A stretch of 64,000 bases of DNA from Ottelia alismoides (taxonomy: Eukaryota; Streptophyta; Magnoliopsida; Alismatales; Hydrocharitaceae), in assembly GCA_037367405.1 (NCBI GenBank), contig JAZKJV010010618.1, forward strand, positions 1-64,000, read 5' to 3'. Shown piece by piece: positions 21,885 to 34,295 of the stretch. A program made the translations under genes and the position numbers. Position 1 is the stretch's first letter. Each line of letters begins with the position of its first letter. The notes under the pieces were generated by a model. The model was not told the DNA's origin. It saw only the letters and a program-made list of their open reading frames with translations, and made no database searches.

Positions 21885-22823
21885 ATGTCGGAAACAATGT
21901 TCAAATCGATGGTGGATATGACGGGTATGCTTGAGAAATTCGGCTGTCAGAACATCAAGCATTGGCGACAACGCATGAAGATCTAGTTAACCACAATAAA
22001 ACTAATCTCTATGCTTGAAACCGATTGTCCTGCGGTGGAAAAGGAAAACCCCTCACCTGATAGCACAAGGCATAATCTGCGTGGAAGGAACGCGGCTGTA
22101 TATGTCATGGTTGCATCATGTTGGCTCTGTCTAACACATTGTTTAACGTATACTGTTCATCCACGTAGACTGCGAAGGGGCTGTGGGAAGATTTGGATCG
22201 GAAGTATAATACCAAAGACCTCGGTATTGTGAAATACTCTGTGGTCAAGTTTATAAAGTTTTCTATGACTGAAGGGAAGTCGGTTTCTGAGCAGGTACAC
22301 GAGTTTTTACTCTTGCTCCATGATTTAGAAGATGCCGAAATGAAACTTCCAGAGAAGTTCCAGGTCATGTGTATAATAGAAAAATTCTACAAGTCTTGGG
22401 AAGACTTCGATATGACCTAAAACATAGGAAGGGAAAATTTTCTATGGATGACTTGATGGTAGCAATTGCCATAGAGGAGGAACACAGGAAACAAAAGCAT
22501 GTGGTTCCTATCGATATTCAGGCTAAGGTCAATTTCATGACCTCAAAGGACAATGATAAGAAGGGAAAGGGTAATAACAACAATAAAATGAAACTAAAGG
22601 GCAAGATCCAGAAAAGGCAAAAAATAAACCCTGCTAGTACTGTAATCAGGTTGGCCACTGGAAGAAGGATTGTCCGTCCTTAAAGGATCAACCTAAGGCT
22701 ACATATGGGAGTCCACAAGTGAATATGATCACTATGGGACTTGGGGCTAACGAGGGGTATGTCTCTGTAAAACCTGAACTATACCATATTCATGATCCAA
22801 ATGATGGTTCATGGATACGGGAG
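21885..22823 (+). pseudogene. Copia gag, broken
   Basis: Gag forms the virus-like particle and binds RNA. An ATG at 21885 begins MSETMFKSMVDM, followed by KHWRQRMKI, where the frame stops. The UBN2-type gag domain continues in other frames at 22193-22420 (YNTKDLGIVKYSVVKFIKF, SVSEQVHEFLLLLHDLEDAE) and 22369-22683 (MDDLMVAIAIEEEHRK). A CCHC zinc knuckle is present near 22632-22670 (C-x2-C-x4-H-x4-C), with a TAG codon between its first two cysteines. At least two frameshifts and several stops make it non-functional. The reading frame then runs into the protease and is cut by the nested element. Confidence 0.8.
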
Positions 22824-25727
22824 TGATGGACTCGTTGAGCACGATATATAATTTACGTTCGTTGTAGTACGTGTACTTAGCGTATCGTTCAGAACCAAGA
22901 GAAGATCTCCGTGAAAAGTGTCTCAGCTTTAATTTATATCCCGGACAAGTCCGGGTCGAACACAGGGAGGCAAAGGAACAACATTAGGTTAATTCAAAAT
23001 TTTAAATATAGGTTTTTAAGCGGATTTTTTTAATTTTTTATGCAGAAAACAAATGGAAAATGCACAATACAAGTGAATTAAGAAATTAAGAAAACACACA
23101 ACTAGGCTAAATTAATTTTTAATATGAAGTTAGTCCGATTTAGCCAAATTATATTTTTCTTATAATCCTAATCCAGAGATGAATGCAAGACATTTTTTAG
23201 AATTTTAGGAATTAAAATGCAATAATTAAAAATGCACACTTTTATGAGTTTTTTCGTAATTTTTTACTCAAACAGTATGCAAAAATTATGAAAATTTTAC
23301 TAGAACATAAAAATGATGCAAGGAAGCTACATGCTTTTTTTGGATTTTTCTGACAATTATATGAATTTTTTATGGATTTTTTAATAAAAAAACAGAGTGA
23401 CAGCGAGTAATTAATTCCTAATAAGTCTACATTATCAAATTAAGCAGAGAGTAAATTATCTCATATAGTTATTTTCATATGGAATACAAAAGACTTGAAA
23501 TTTTGCAAAAAGAATGTGTGTAGATTTAATTAAAAAACAATTACTAAAAGCACTCTACAATTTATTCAAAGCACATGACAACTCTAATAGATGTGAAATT
23601 TGGATAGTAATTAATGCACACTTCAAGACATCATTCCTAATTTTTGTGAAATTATTCGAGCAACTTTGAGTGAGATATGAATTTATGGGTCCAGATTCGG
23701 TAAATATAAAATATTTCAGTTAAACAATTTTAATTAATTTAACTTCAACTTACAAAAATACAAATAAATATTCACATGGTAGACAATTAGTTGCTCAACA
23801 TAATGACATTTTTCATTAAACAAAATGATGCAAAACAAGTATCCAAATTAGCATACAAACACATGGTTATCCTTGCAAAAATTGAAATGAAAACTGACAA
23901 TATAAAAACATGCACATGGGCCTTTTTGTAATTACAAAAATTATGCGAGCAAACTATGTAATTTTTACAATAAAAATTTTAAAAATTTTGGACCTTCTTC
24001 TCAAGAGCGAGCGGCGGGGCACGAAAGAAGCTGGGGTCGGCGGTGGCGGCCTTGGGCGGCAGCGCTTGGCGATGGGCGACCGGGGATGCTGGCGGCGGTG
24101 GCGCTAGCAGCACGCGCGGCTTAAGACAACCGCATGGCTGCGCCGCACGGTGGGGCGTCGGTGTGGCGAGCGGTGGCTGCTCATCATTGTGCTCTTGTCG
24201 TGTCGCGGCGGTGCGCGACGCCTGTGACTGTTTGGAGGTGGTGGGTTCTAGCAAACGACGAGGAGCGCAGGCGGAGCCGGGGGCGGCTGCGGTGGCGCTG
24301 AAGGGGAAGGTTGCGGTGGCGCTGAAGGGGGCGGCGGCGGTAATGCCCACCGCTGCTTTTTTGATTTTTTTTGTTGTTGTAATATTTTTTTAATTTTTTA
24401 ATTTTTTTAGACAGAAAATAAACAATGCAAATATGGATGTGTGATGATAAAGGTGATGTGATAAAAAAATGGTGAGGTGAAACAAAAAGGGAATAAAATA
24501 TTAGATAAAATAAAACAAAAAAAGAAATGAAAGGAAATACTTACTTGAATTTTGCTGGATTTGCGGAGAAGGTACGCTGAACTCCTGTCATCGCCTCGAT
24601 CTGATTGGCGAAATAAAAAAATCGGAGAAGCTACTCGAGCTCGATGGGGAACTCGTGATGCGGAGCGGAGCTCCACGGATCTCGCCTGAAAGGAGATCAT
24701 CGCTTTGTATCGGGGTGGAACGCTGTCACCGATCGACCTCGATGGGCTCTCTCCTTTTTCTATTAGAATGGCAGATGGGGCAAAATGAGGATGTGGAGAT
24801 GGATATAAAGAATAGAATGAGAAGTTAGAGAGGAAAATGAAGGTGGATGAGATGGAGTGGAATGGGAGGTTATTGAAAGATAGTGGAGTTGAATGGAAGT
24901 TGGCGGTAGAAGAGAAGTTATTGTAAAGAATGAGAAATAAATAAAGGGAAAAAATAAAATAAAGTAGGCTACTTTAAATACAATAAAATAAAAGAAAAAT
25001 AATGGAGAAGTTACAAAAGAAGACAAACATGTACATTTTTTACTTTTCAAATTTTAATTTTTTTGTTTTTTTAATAAGAGATATTTACAACAGAAAAATA
25101 CAATAAAATAATAAGAATAAAATACAACACCACCATATTTTTTTTATTTTTAATTATTAAAAAAATAAATGAAATAAAAATGGGAAAACAAAAAATATGT
25201 ACAATATATACAATGTACATCGAGGTCCCAAAACTCATATTTTTCAAACGAGCTCCGATTTTAATGAAACCATTTTCATTGGATAGATAATTTTCTAACT
25301 TGAACTTTAAAAGTGAGTTTTGTGAATTTGGAGTTCATACGGAGCGGGAATTTGGCTAGGAAGTTGGACTTTGCGGCTTTTATCTTTGAGATCTAGGAGT
25401 ATTTATTTGAGGTGAAATTTATTTTATATTTTTGTATTTTTATATACATTTTTATAAATAAGTCAGAGAAAGAATTATCTAAAAAGGAGTTAAAATGAAA
25501 TTATTAAAAATACATGAAGTTTTGGGATATTTACAAGTGAAAAACTCCTTTAATTTTGCGGCCTTTTATTTTTAATTTTTTTGTACAATATAATATACAA
25601 TAATTGGTGTGTTCTATTTACAAGAGTTATTTTATTAATTTATTGATTTTATATACATTTATTAAGGAATTTAATCAGGGATTTTGCTAAGATCAAGATA
25701 TTGAGATGATGAATCGCGGATTCATCA
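22824..25727 (-). repeat. 3' LTR of the nested Gypsy element
   Basis: A 2,904-bp LTR. In minus-strand sense it begins with a 9-bp inverted repeat (TGATGAATC / GATTCATCA) around three bases and ends GAGTCCATCA. A GC-rich island at 23995-24350 interrupts otherwise AT-rich sequence. It differs from the other LTR by many substitutions and small indels, clearly more than the LTR pair at 47441/57680, so the insertion is older. Confidence 0.9.
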
Positions 25728-25740
25728 CCCCCTTATACTT

Positions 25741-27413
25741 AAACTTTGCTAGTCCTCGAGCAAATAAAGAACGAATAAGTTGGAATAGCCCCTGACTCAT
25801 GTGAATACAAGACTTGATCCGTTCAAGAACTCTCAGTTTCATAGATCCTAAAATTCTAAGCTGGACCAAGCTCTAGTCAAAAGGTATCCAATTTCCTTAA
25901 TCATCAGACTCTCTCTGTATACATATATATAAGGGATATGACTTTAAGTATGGACTGCAGTTACAAAAGTAGAGTCATAATGTCACCCAAGGTTCCAGTC
26001 CAAGAGACTCTCCTAAGAACTCAATCCTCAACACTAGGGAATAAACCATTTCTTACATCCAATCCATCACCTCTTTAGTTGTCAGACTTGAAAATGTAGA
26101 TGGAAGGCCAGTTGATGGAGGGCATATGATTGTGTCATTTCTTATCTCCCTCTCATTGGAACAAGGATCCTCTCGAGTGCCTTATTACTCAACGTATATT
26201 TTTGAGGTTGATCAGTGCGTCCGTCAAGAGATGTTGGAGTCGTCTGCACTTGTTTTCCTGGGAATACATCAGGGTGTGCCTTTTTTGAGTACATATCATA
26301 CCTTCTACACCCAGACTTATAACATTTACGATGTAGAGCCCTTTTTTGGTGCAAGTCTGACTCCTGATCCTAATAGCGGTGGTCAAAATGGACACTTTGA
26401 AATGGTTGGGAGCGCTTGCCTTTGGTGGAAGCTCTTTGATATTTGACTTTGTGGAATGAGAGCTTTTCTTTCACATTTCATTGCTTTGTAATATTTTTGG
26501 CTAGCTCCACTGCTTTTACCAAGAGTTGGCGCACACTGATCAATATTTTTTTATTTTATCATACCCCGACACTTAGGTAAATGTCAAGAGATAGTATAAG
26601 AACAATGTTCTCATACTGGCTAAAGGTGCTGACACTCAGGTTTCATGAAGCCTTCATTGATTTTATCCCATCCTCGAGTATCATTAAATCAAGTCCAAAC
26701 TCAAATCCCTCATCCCAGTTCCTCAAGTAAAATTTCAACTCATCTCGTCATAACTGTTGTCGTGCATGTGAGGTGCTGATCATATTATTAAGGTAGAGAC
26801 TAAGTATGCAATATAGCACATAAATCTTTCAAACTAGGGAAATGTGAATAATTAAGTCAAAGACCCTAATGACTAAGGTTGGTTAACTCAAAATCTCAAG
26901 ACCTCATAAATCAAGTGTTCTTGAACTTCACTAGTCTTGTGTGAAAGTGTAAGTGCCAGGGATTAAATCGACTTATTAGTTAGTTTTTTATTATTTTTTG
27001 CGATTTAATTTTATTTTTTTTTGATTTTTTGAATTTTTTTGAAAAATAATGGAAAAAAAAAGAAGAAAAGAGATTTTTTTGAAAAAGGTTTTGTTTTTTT
27101 TCAAATGTTTTTTTTGAAAAAAAAGGTAAATAAGAAAAGACTTTTTCTGAAAAAATTAAAAAGAAATAGGAAGAAGACAATTTTTTTAAAAAGTTTTTTT
27201 AAAAAAAAAGAGTTTTTTTGAAAAAATTTGATTTTTTTTAAAGTGTATTTTTAAAAAAGTTTTTTTTAGTTTTTTTAGTTTTTTTTTGAAAAAGTTCGAT
27301 TTTATACAATTTTTTTACCTCTTATTTACAACAATTTACTCATAACCCCTTATTTTGATTACAAACAAGTCAAAGTACGAGCTATAGGTAAAGTATATAC
27401 GTAATAAATACAA
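25741..27413 (-). other. 3' untranslated part of the nested Gypsy element
   Basis: Lies between the hairpin copies and the LTR-adjacent polypurine tract. It includes about 330 bp (26980-27310) of A/T homopolymer-rich low-complexity sequence. No conserved frame; short ORFs such as 26126-26446 have no recognisable content. Confidence 0.5.
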
Positions 27414-27716
27414 ACCCCCTTATACTTAGCATGTGCTATGTCCTCATGGCACTAGGTGACAAAAAGTCGTAGCTCGTACTAAATATGTGGGTGAAAAGAA
27501 TAGAAGTGAAAAAGAATATGAGAGTGTGGATAATACACAACGGGCATCGTCCCCTATACTTAGGCTCTGGTCAGCCTAAGTATTGGAAAGAACACAAGAA
27601 TGGGGGACCGATTAAGATTGGAAAGAATGTACAAAAAGAAAATAAAAAGAAGAGATGGAGCAACTCGGGTCACTCACCCCCCCCCATACTTAGGATCTAG
27701 TCATCCTAAGTATAGC
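27414..27716 (-). repeat. three polypurine-tract-like hairpin copies in the nested Gypsy element
   Basis: In minus sense, copies at 27716-27677, 27586-27550 and 27460-27416 each carry an inverted ACTTAGG/CCTAAGT stem and then a purine run such as AAGTATGGGGGGG or AAGTATAAGGGGG. The last copy is preceded by ATGAGGACATAGCACATGC (about 27448-27430). The tract actually next to the LTR is at 25728-25740. Spacing between copies is about 130 bp. The following GTATATACTTTACC...GCTCGTACTTT matches 63780-63820. Confidence 0.75.
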
Positions 27717-27824
27717 CACAAAATGAAAATGATACGGGACTGGGGAGAGTGATGCGAATCATGAGGGAGGAAGGGGAATAAAGGAAGAAAAATCTGTACA
27801 AGGAGGAGTGAGAATATACAAAGA

Positions 27825-28680
27825 TCAAGAAGGTTTGTGATGGACCTTCTTGCGGGAGCAAGGGGGTGGGTAGTATACACATGTGTCGCTGTCAGAATCG
27901 TCCGTAGAGGAATAATAGTGAGGTGTGGGGAACGTCCAGCGAGGGTCGACACACGGCTGCTTGCTCAAATATGGCTTCAGAGCAGCCGAACTGAGCTCAC
28001 TCATATAGATCACCTCATCCGGACCTGATGAGGACTCCTCAGAAAGTTCCTTCTCTGGTAAGTCGAAGGCAACTTTCTTAGCCGATTTTCTAGAACCTGA
28101 AGCATCAAGAGGAAGAGGAGAGCGATACGTCTTGAGGAGTTCAGGGGAACACCTCGAGGAATCAATACCCGTCTTCTTCTTACCAGATGATCGACTAGAG
28201 GATGGAGCAACCAATTTATCAAGATTGGTCAATTTGATCCCAGTTGTCTCTTTTGTGTATGTCCTAGATGTGGTGTGTGTGGTGTGCTGACCAGAGGTTC
28301 ATCATCAGATGAGTCACCATATGCGTTGTAATACTCCTGCAGGGTCAGCACACGTCTCTGGTATGGTACGGTGTTATCAGTTGGCTTGGCATTTATCAGC
28401 TCATGCGTCGGATCATCTAAAAAATCAAAGAAATCAGAAATGATTGTGTCCGACTAAGGGGAAGCTTCTGGTCGTGAGTCCTCTCTAGAAGCTATCACGG
28501 TGGTGGTGATGCAAGCAGTAGTCAGTGTGGAGGTGTAGGGAGTTTCTGAACTTATGGTCGTCTGGACAGTTGGTATTGCAGGTGTAGTAGAGAGATGGGA
28601 CTCAACTGTCACTCGAAGGTCACGACTGTCTGCGACTTTATGGGTTACCTTGGAATATCGTGTGTCCTCAAAGATCGGGT
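27825..28680 (-). pseudogene. acidic, Ser-rich frame downstream of the protease
   Basis: In minus sense, a frame ending near 28245 reads TLQEYYNAYGDSSDDEPL. A second, at 28232-27825, starts MTNLDKLVAPSSSRSS and contains PEKELSEESSSGPDEVIYMS, a DDSDSDT cluster and a basic end. There is no recognised domain. By position it replaces the pol gene. A loosely similar acidic linker (DPSDSDIDWDDFDDYL) follows the protease of the element at 59565, so this may be what remains of a protease-RT linker. Alternatively it is a separate ORF of unknown role. Confidence 0.4.
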
Positions 28681-28684
28681 GAGG

Positions 28685-30234
28685 TCAAAGTGCTCCCAAT
28701 GCAGTGAAATCGATCTCCCGAGTCTCGCAATCTATAGTTTCCTTAGCCAAGGCTAAGAACGGCTTTTCGAGAATGATCGGAGACTGGGTGAACTCTCCTT
28801 GGTGCTCAATGTCAATGATCGTGAAGTCTATCTCCATTGGGGCACCTTGGAAAGTTATGATGACTGAAATAGTTCCTTTCGGCCGTTTAATGGACCGATC
28901 TGCTAATTGAATGATATCTCTTGACTTCTTGGCATATCTGAGTTTGAGCTTGGCAAACACAAAGGTCGGGAGGATAGTAATCGGTGAGTCATCATCGATT
29001 CTTGCATGGATGAAGGTGGTGTTTTTGATTTCACAATCAAATCTAGGCAACCACTTCACTCCGTGGCTCTTGGTTTTTCTCCCTGTCATCAAAGAGGTGG
29101 CCATGGACACTACATGTTTCTCAGTACTTGTCCTCTTATTTTCCGACCTTTTAGGCATCAATTTACTTCGCACGGATCTTCTAAGGTCGGGAAAGTGTTC
29201 AATGGCCATTATTAAGGGAAGCTCAAAAATCAACTCTCTATCAAGTGCGTCCTTAACTGCAGGATCTAATTTTTTTATATCTTTTCCTTTTTCAATTTTT
29301 ATAGTATTTTCTGGTTTTTCCATTTTTTGGTCTTTTTGATAGGTGGAGGAATAGGAGAATGTACAAACTCAAGTTTGGAGGGAAAGTGGTTAGTAGAAGA
29401 GGGAGGTAGAAGGGACTCCAGTTGTACATGACGTGTTGTTAATCCGGTGTCTTTCATATTTTCAAGATTCAATCCGCGAAATCCATGATCCCCTTTCCTA
29501 CCTGGACTCTTGATCAGTCTATAAACGCCACCCTCCAATAAATTTTCATGACACATCATGAGAGAAGTCTGCTCAGTTGGAGGATACCGCTGAGAACTCG
29601 GGCTATTATACTCAATACACCTTGACTCAGCCGTGTAATGCTGGGTTGAGTATGACTCGTCTGTATGGCAGATGTTGGTTGGAGCCTCATAAGGTGGAGT
29701 CAGTAGACAGGGGGTATGTAAATCGGTCGCATGAATCCAATCCCCTGTATATGTTGGCTCTCCGAATGGGTGATATGAAGGCTGATCAATGTGGACTTGA
29801 TCACTCAGGTCAATCAAGTCAGGAAGATTGTATGGTGTAGGCCTCTTCATTCAGTTTGTTTGATCGACCTTGTTGTACCCTAAGGATAAGTCGAGATGTG
29901 TATAGGTCAATGGTTTTCTGGTCCCAACACGAGATGAGACTGAGGTATGTGGGGTCAACTAATTCTGCCAATCATTCATCTCAACAGTGGCTTGCTCTTT
30001 GATTGGTTCCTTCATTCCAGTAAGCAGACGAGAATAAGGTGAGTTAATCCAGGGTGGTTGTGGGTCAGGGATGTAGGAATATGGGGTAGGTGAGAAGGAT
30101 GAAGAACTGGGGAAGTCAGTCGGAGTTCTGACTTCGCGACCGTGGTGGGGGTATGAGGAGGAATAAGAAGGTGGAGATGATCAGAATGAGGTCGAGGAAG
30201 AGTGACATGGATATGGTGACCAATATTCTGACAT
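28685..30234 (-). pseudogene. gag-protease remnant of the nested Gypsy element
   Basis: An ATG at 30232-30234 opens a frame beginning MSEYWSPYPCHSSS, rich in Ser, Pro and Tyr. It is interrupted by stops at 30181, 29959 and 29851 and by a frameshift near 29300-29323. The last part (28685-29323) is a retroviral-type aspartic protease relative: it contains IIQLADRSIKRPKG and QSPIILEKPFLALAKETIDC, matching ADRS-KR and [13 protein letters not shown] in the other Gypsy elements here. At the catalytic position it reads RIDDDSPITILP where the neighbours read LLDLGASINLIP, so the active site looks lost. No RT follows the protease, unlike in the Athila elements at 50299 and 59565. Confidence 0.75.
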
Positions 30235-31400
30235 CTTGGAAGGGAGATGGGAAAATGAAGAGGATCGAGAGAGAAAGAGTGCAAGTGCACCGAATAACAC
30301 ACAAAACAAACAAACACAAGAGTAAACCATGAGTTCACCTACTCAACACAATGATGGTCGCAAGAGCCTGACCTTTTATCTTTTCTGTTTTAATTAGGTG
30401 ATAAATCAATGTATAAGTCCAATTATGCAAGGCTTAAAAGTAGGTTTTGGACACTATCCTAAGGATGCGTCCTCACCTCTCAACAATCACAATAGCCAAG
30501 CATACAATATGGATTTTGCTCTCCCAAAAACAAGTGTTAATTTTAGTCAGTTTTTTGGTAAACTCTGATTAGCAGTCCCGATTTTAAGTTTGGTTATCAC
30601 TTGATTAGTCCACCAAACAAAGCACGCCTAACGATCAGTCCCGATTTCCTTTTAACCTAAGTTTCAAAAACCAAGGGGGGAGTCGAGAAAAACCGATGCA
30701 AATAGTATAATCAACGATGCATGCCCGGTTCAGAAAACTTACAGTGATCCTCGCGCTCTACATGCTGGATGCAAGGTAGAATTGAATTTTTATACTATAT
30801 GCGATGCAAACGAGAAATCGTTCCTAGACAGGCAGTTCTATTAGCGAGTGATGAACAAGTTAATTTGAACTAATAGCTCTGCGGTCTAAGTGCATCTCGT
30901 TAAAAGTGATGTGTGGTTCTAAAAATTACGAGCACAAGCAATACAAATATTCTAATAAAAATGCTCTAAGAGTCGTGAGTGAAAGTCGTATTCTACGTCA
31001 ATCAACCACATGACCACAGGCGGGTCCAATGTCCAGTGCGGATACAAGCACGAGCTCTCAAACAAGAGTCGCTATAAAGAGAAAAATTGCCTAAATTATT
31101 ACAACACAATAATTACAAAAATGAAAAAATCTCTGGAAAATACATTCAAATTTTCTTGCTCTTCAGCAGTCGGCGCGCGTCACATCCGTCGACCTCCGAT
31201 GCACTCCAAGTCCACCAAGCCCTCGTAAGGAAAATAAAATTTATGTTAGAGAGATCAACAATAAAATATGTATAAAAATAAGCAGAGAAGTAATTGCGAG
31301 AAAAATGGAATAAATACAAGGTGGCTCGGGGATCAGACCACCCGAGTGAATGAAAATATAAATCTATTTTTTTTCAAATTAATCCCTAAGCCATTTGCCT
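30235..31400 (-). other. leader between primer site and gag of the nested Gypsy element
   Basis: About 1.2 kb of untranslated leader, consistent in length with Athila/Tat elements. I see no reading frame of note. Confidence 0.5.
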
Positions 31401-31417
31401 CCCCGGCAATGGCGCCA
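31401..31417 (-). other. primer-binding site of the nested Gypsy element
   Basis: The minus strand reads TGGCGCCATTGCCGGGG two bases inside the LTR. This matches the conserved primer site (TGGCGCCGTTGCCGGGG) of Athila and Tat-group plant Gypsy elements apart from one base, and it fixes the element's orientation. Confidence 0.9.
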
Positions 31418-31419
31418 TC

Positions 31420-34290
31420 TGATGGACTCGTTGAGCATGATATATATTTTATGTTCATTATAGTACGTGTACTTAGCGAATCGTTCATAACTGAGAGAAG
31501 ATCTCCGTGAAGAGTGTCTCAGCTTTAATTTATATCCAGGGCAAGTCCGGGGTCGAACACAGGGAGGCAAAGGAACAACTTTAGGTTAATTCAAAAATTT
31601 AGATATAGGTTTTCAAGAGGATTTTTTTATTTTTTTATGCAGGAAACAAATGCAAAATGCACAATGCAAGTGAATTAAGAAACTAAGAAAACACACAACT
31701 AGGCTAAATTAATTTTAATATGAAATTAGTTTGATTTAGCCAAATTATATTTTTCTTAGATCCTAATCCAGAGATGAATGCAAGATATTTTTTTAGAATT
31801 TCAGGAATTAAAATGCAATAATTAAAATGCACACTGTTTATTGGGTTTTTTCGCAATTTTTCATTCAAATAGTATGTAAAAATTATGAAACTTTTACTAG
31901 AACATAAACATGATGCAAGGAAGCTATAGTATTTTTTAAATTTTTCTGACAACATATGAATTTTTTTATGGATTTTTAATGAAAATAGAGTGACAGTGAG
32001 TAACTAATTCCTAATAAATCTACATTATCAAATTAAGCACAGAGCGAATTATTTCATATAGTTATTTTCATATGGAATCCAGGAGACTTGAAATTCTGCA
32101 AAAAGGTTGTGTGTAGATTTAATTAAAAAAACAATTACTAAAACCACTCTACAATTATTTAAGGCACATGACAACTCTAATTGATGTGAAATTTAGATAG
32201 TAATTAAATCACACTTAAAGACATCATTCTTAATTTTTGTGAGTGAGATATGAATTTATGGGTCCAGATTGGGTAAAATATAAAAACAATCAGTTAAACA
32301 ATTTTAAATAATTACCCACAACTCAAAAAAATACAAATAAATATTAAGATGGTAGACAACTAGTTGCTCAACACAATGACATTTTTCATTAAACAAAATG
32401 ATGCAAAACAAGTGTCCAAATTCGCGCACAAACACACGGTTATCCTTGCAAATCAGAAATGAAAAATGACAATATAAAAGCATGCACAAGGGTCTTTTAG
32501 TAATTAAAAAAACTATGCGGGCAAACTATGCAACTTTTACAATTAAAAATTTAGAAAAAAATTGGACCTTCTTCTCAAGCGCGAGCGGCGGGGCACGAGG
32601 GAAGCTGGTGTCGGCGGTGGCGGCCTTGGGCAGCGGCGCTTGGAGATGGGCAGTCGGGGATGCTGGCAGCGGTGGCGCTAGCAGCCCGCGTGGCTTAAGA
32701 CAGCAGCAAGGGTAACATCGCGCGGTGGGCGTCGGTGTGGCGAGCGATGGGTGATCACTGTTGTGCTCCTGTCGCGTCGCGGCGGTGCGCGGTGCATGCC
32801 ATTATTTGGAGGTGGTGGGTGCTGGCAGACGATGAGGAGCACGGGTGGAGCCTGGGGCGGCTGCGGTGGCGTTGAAGGGGGCGGTTGCGGTGGCGCTGAA
32901 GGGGGCGACGACGGTGATGGCCACCGTTGATTTTTTTTGTTGTTGTAATATTTTTTTAATTTTTTATTTTTTTGATAGAAAATAAACAATGCAAATATGT
33001 ATGTGTGATGATAAAGGTGATGTGATAAAAAATGATGAGGTGAAACAACAAGGGAATAAAATATTAGATAAAATAAAACAACAAAAGAAATGAAAGGAAA
33101 TACTTACTTGAATTTCGCCGGATTTGCGGAGCAGCTACGCTGAACTCCTGTCATCGCCTCGATCCTATTGGTGAAATAAAAAATCGGAGAAGCTACGTGA
33201 GCTCGATGGGGAACTCGTGACGCAGAGCGGAGCTCCGCGGATCTCTCCTGAAAGGAGGTCGTCGCTTCGTATCGGGGTGGAACATTGTCACCGATCGACC
33301 TCGATGAGCTCTCTCTTTTTTCTATTAGAATGGCGAATGGGACAAAATGAGGATGTGGAGATGAATATAAAGAAGAGAATGAGAAGTTAGAGAGAAAAAT
33401 GAAGGTGGATGAGATGGAGTGGAATGGGAGGTTATTGAAAGATGGTTGAGTTGAATGAAAGTTGGTGGTAGAAGAGAAGTTATTATAAAGAATGAGAAAT
33501 AAATAAAGGAAAAAAAATAAAATAAAGTAGGCTACTTTAAATACAATAAAATAAAAGAGAAGAGAAATAGTGGAGAATTTACAAAAGAAGACAAACATGT
33601 ACATTTTTTTACTTTTCTAATTTTATTTTTTTATTTTTAATAAAAGATATATACAACAGAAAAATACAATAAAATAATAAGAATAAAATACAACATCACC
33701 ATTTTTTTGATTTTTAATGATTAAAAAATAAATAAAATAAAAATGGGAAAACAAAAATATGTACAATATATACAATGTACACCGAGGTCCCAAAAACTCA
33801 TACTTTGCAAACGAGCTCCAATTTCAATGAAACCACTTTCATTGGATAGATAATTTTCTAACTTGAACTTTAAAAGTGAGTTTGGTGAATTTAGAGTTCA
33901 TAGGGAGCGGGAATTTGGCCGGGAAGTTGGACTTTGCAGCTTTTTATCTTGGAGATCTAGGAGTATTTATTTGAGGTGAAATTTATTTTGTATTTTTTTA
34001 TTTTTATATACATTTTAATAAAACTTCAGAGAAAGAATTAGCCAAAAAAGAGTTAAAATAAAATTATTAAAAATACATGAAGTTTTGGGCTATTTACAAG
34101 TGAAAAACCTCTTTAATTTTGTGGCCTTTTATTTTTAACTTATTTTGTACAATATAATATATAATAATTTGTGTGTTTTATTTACAAGAGTCATTTTATT
34201 AATTTATTGTTTTAAATATATTTATTAGGGAATTTACTCGGGGATTTTGCTAAGATCAAGATATTGAGATGATGAATCGCGGATTCATCA
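31420..34290 (-). repeat. 5' LTR of the nested Gypsy element
   Basis: A 2,871-bp partner of 22824-25727, including the same GC-rich island at 32575-32930. In this orientation it is the promoter-bearing LTR and is directly followed (at lower coordinates) by the primer-binding site. Confidence 0.9.
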
Positions 34291-34295
34291 GGGAG

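Larger units (their letters stand above)
22824..34290 (-). mobile_element. non-autonomous Ty3/Gypsy (Athila/Tat-type) LTR retrotransposon
   Basis: LTRs at 22824-25727 and 31420-34290 bound an internal region of 5.7 kb. The target duplication GGGAG is at 22819-22823 and 34291-34295. The sense is minus: a TGGCGCCATTGCCGGGG primer site lies next to the right LTR (31401-31417), and a polypurine tract AAGTATAAGGGGG lies next to the left LTR (25728-25740). The internal region encodes only a damaged gag-protease polyprotein (28685-30234) and an acidic/Ser-rich frame (27825-28680). No RT, RNase H or integrase motif is found in either orientation, so movement would need proteins from another element. 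It inserted into the protease of the Copia element in the opposite orientation. Confidence 0.9.

Noticed and set aside
24043..24393. Gly/Ala-rich frames in the GC-rich part of the nested element's LTR
   Set aside because: The matching region in the other LTR has different frames, and the composition alone explains the lack of stops.
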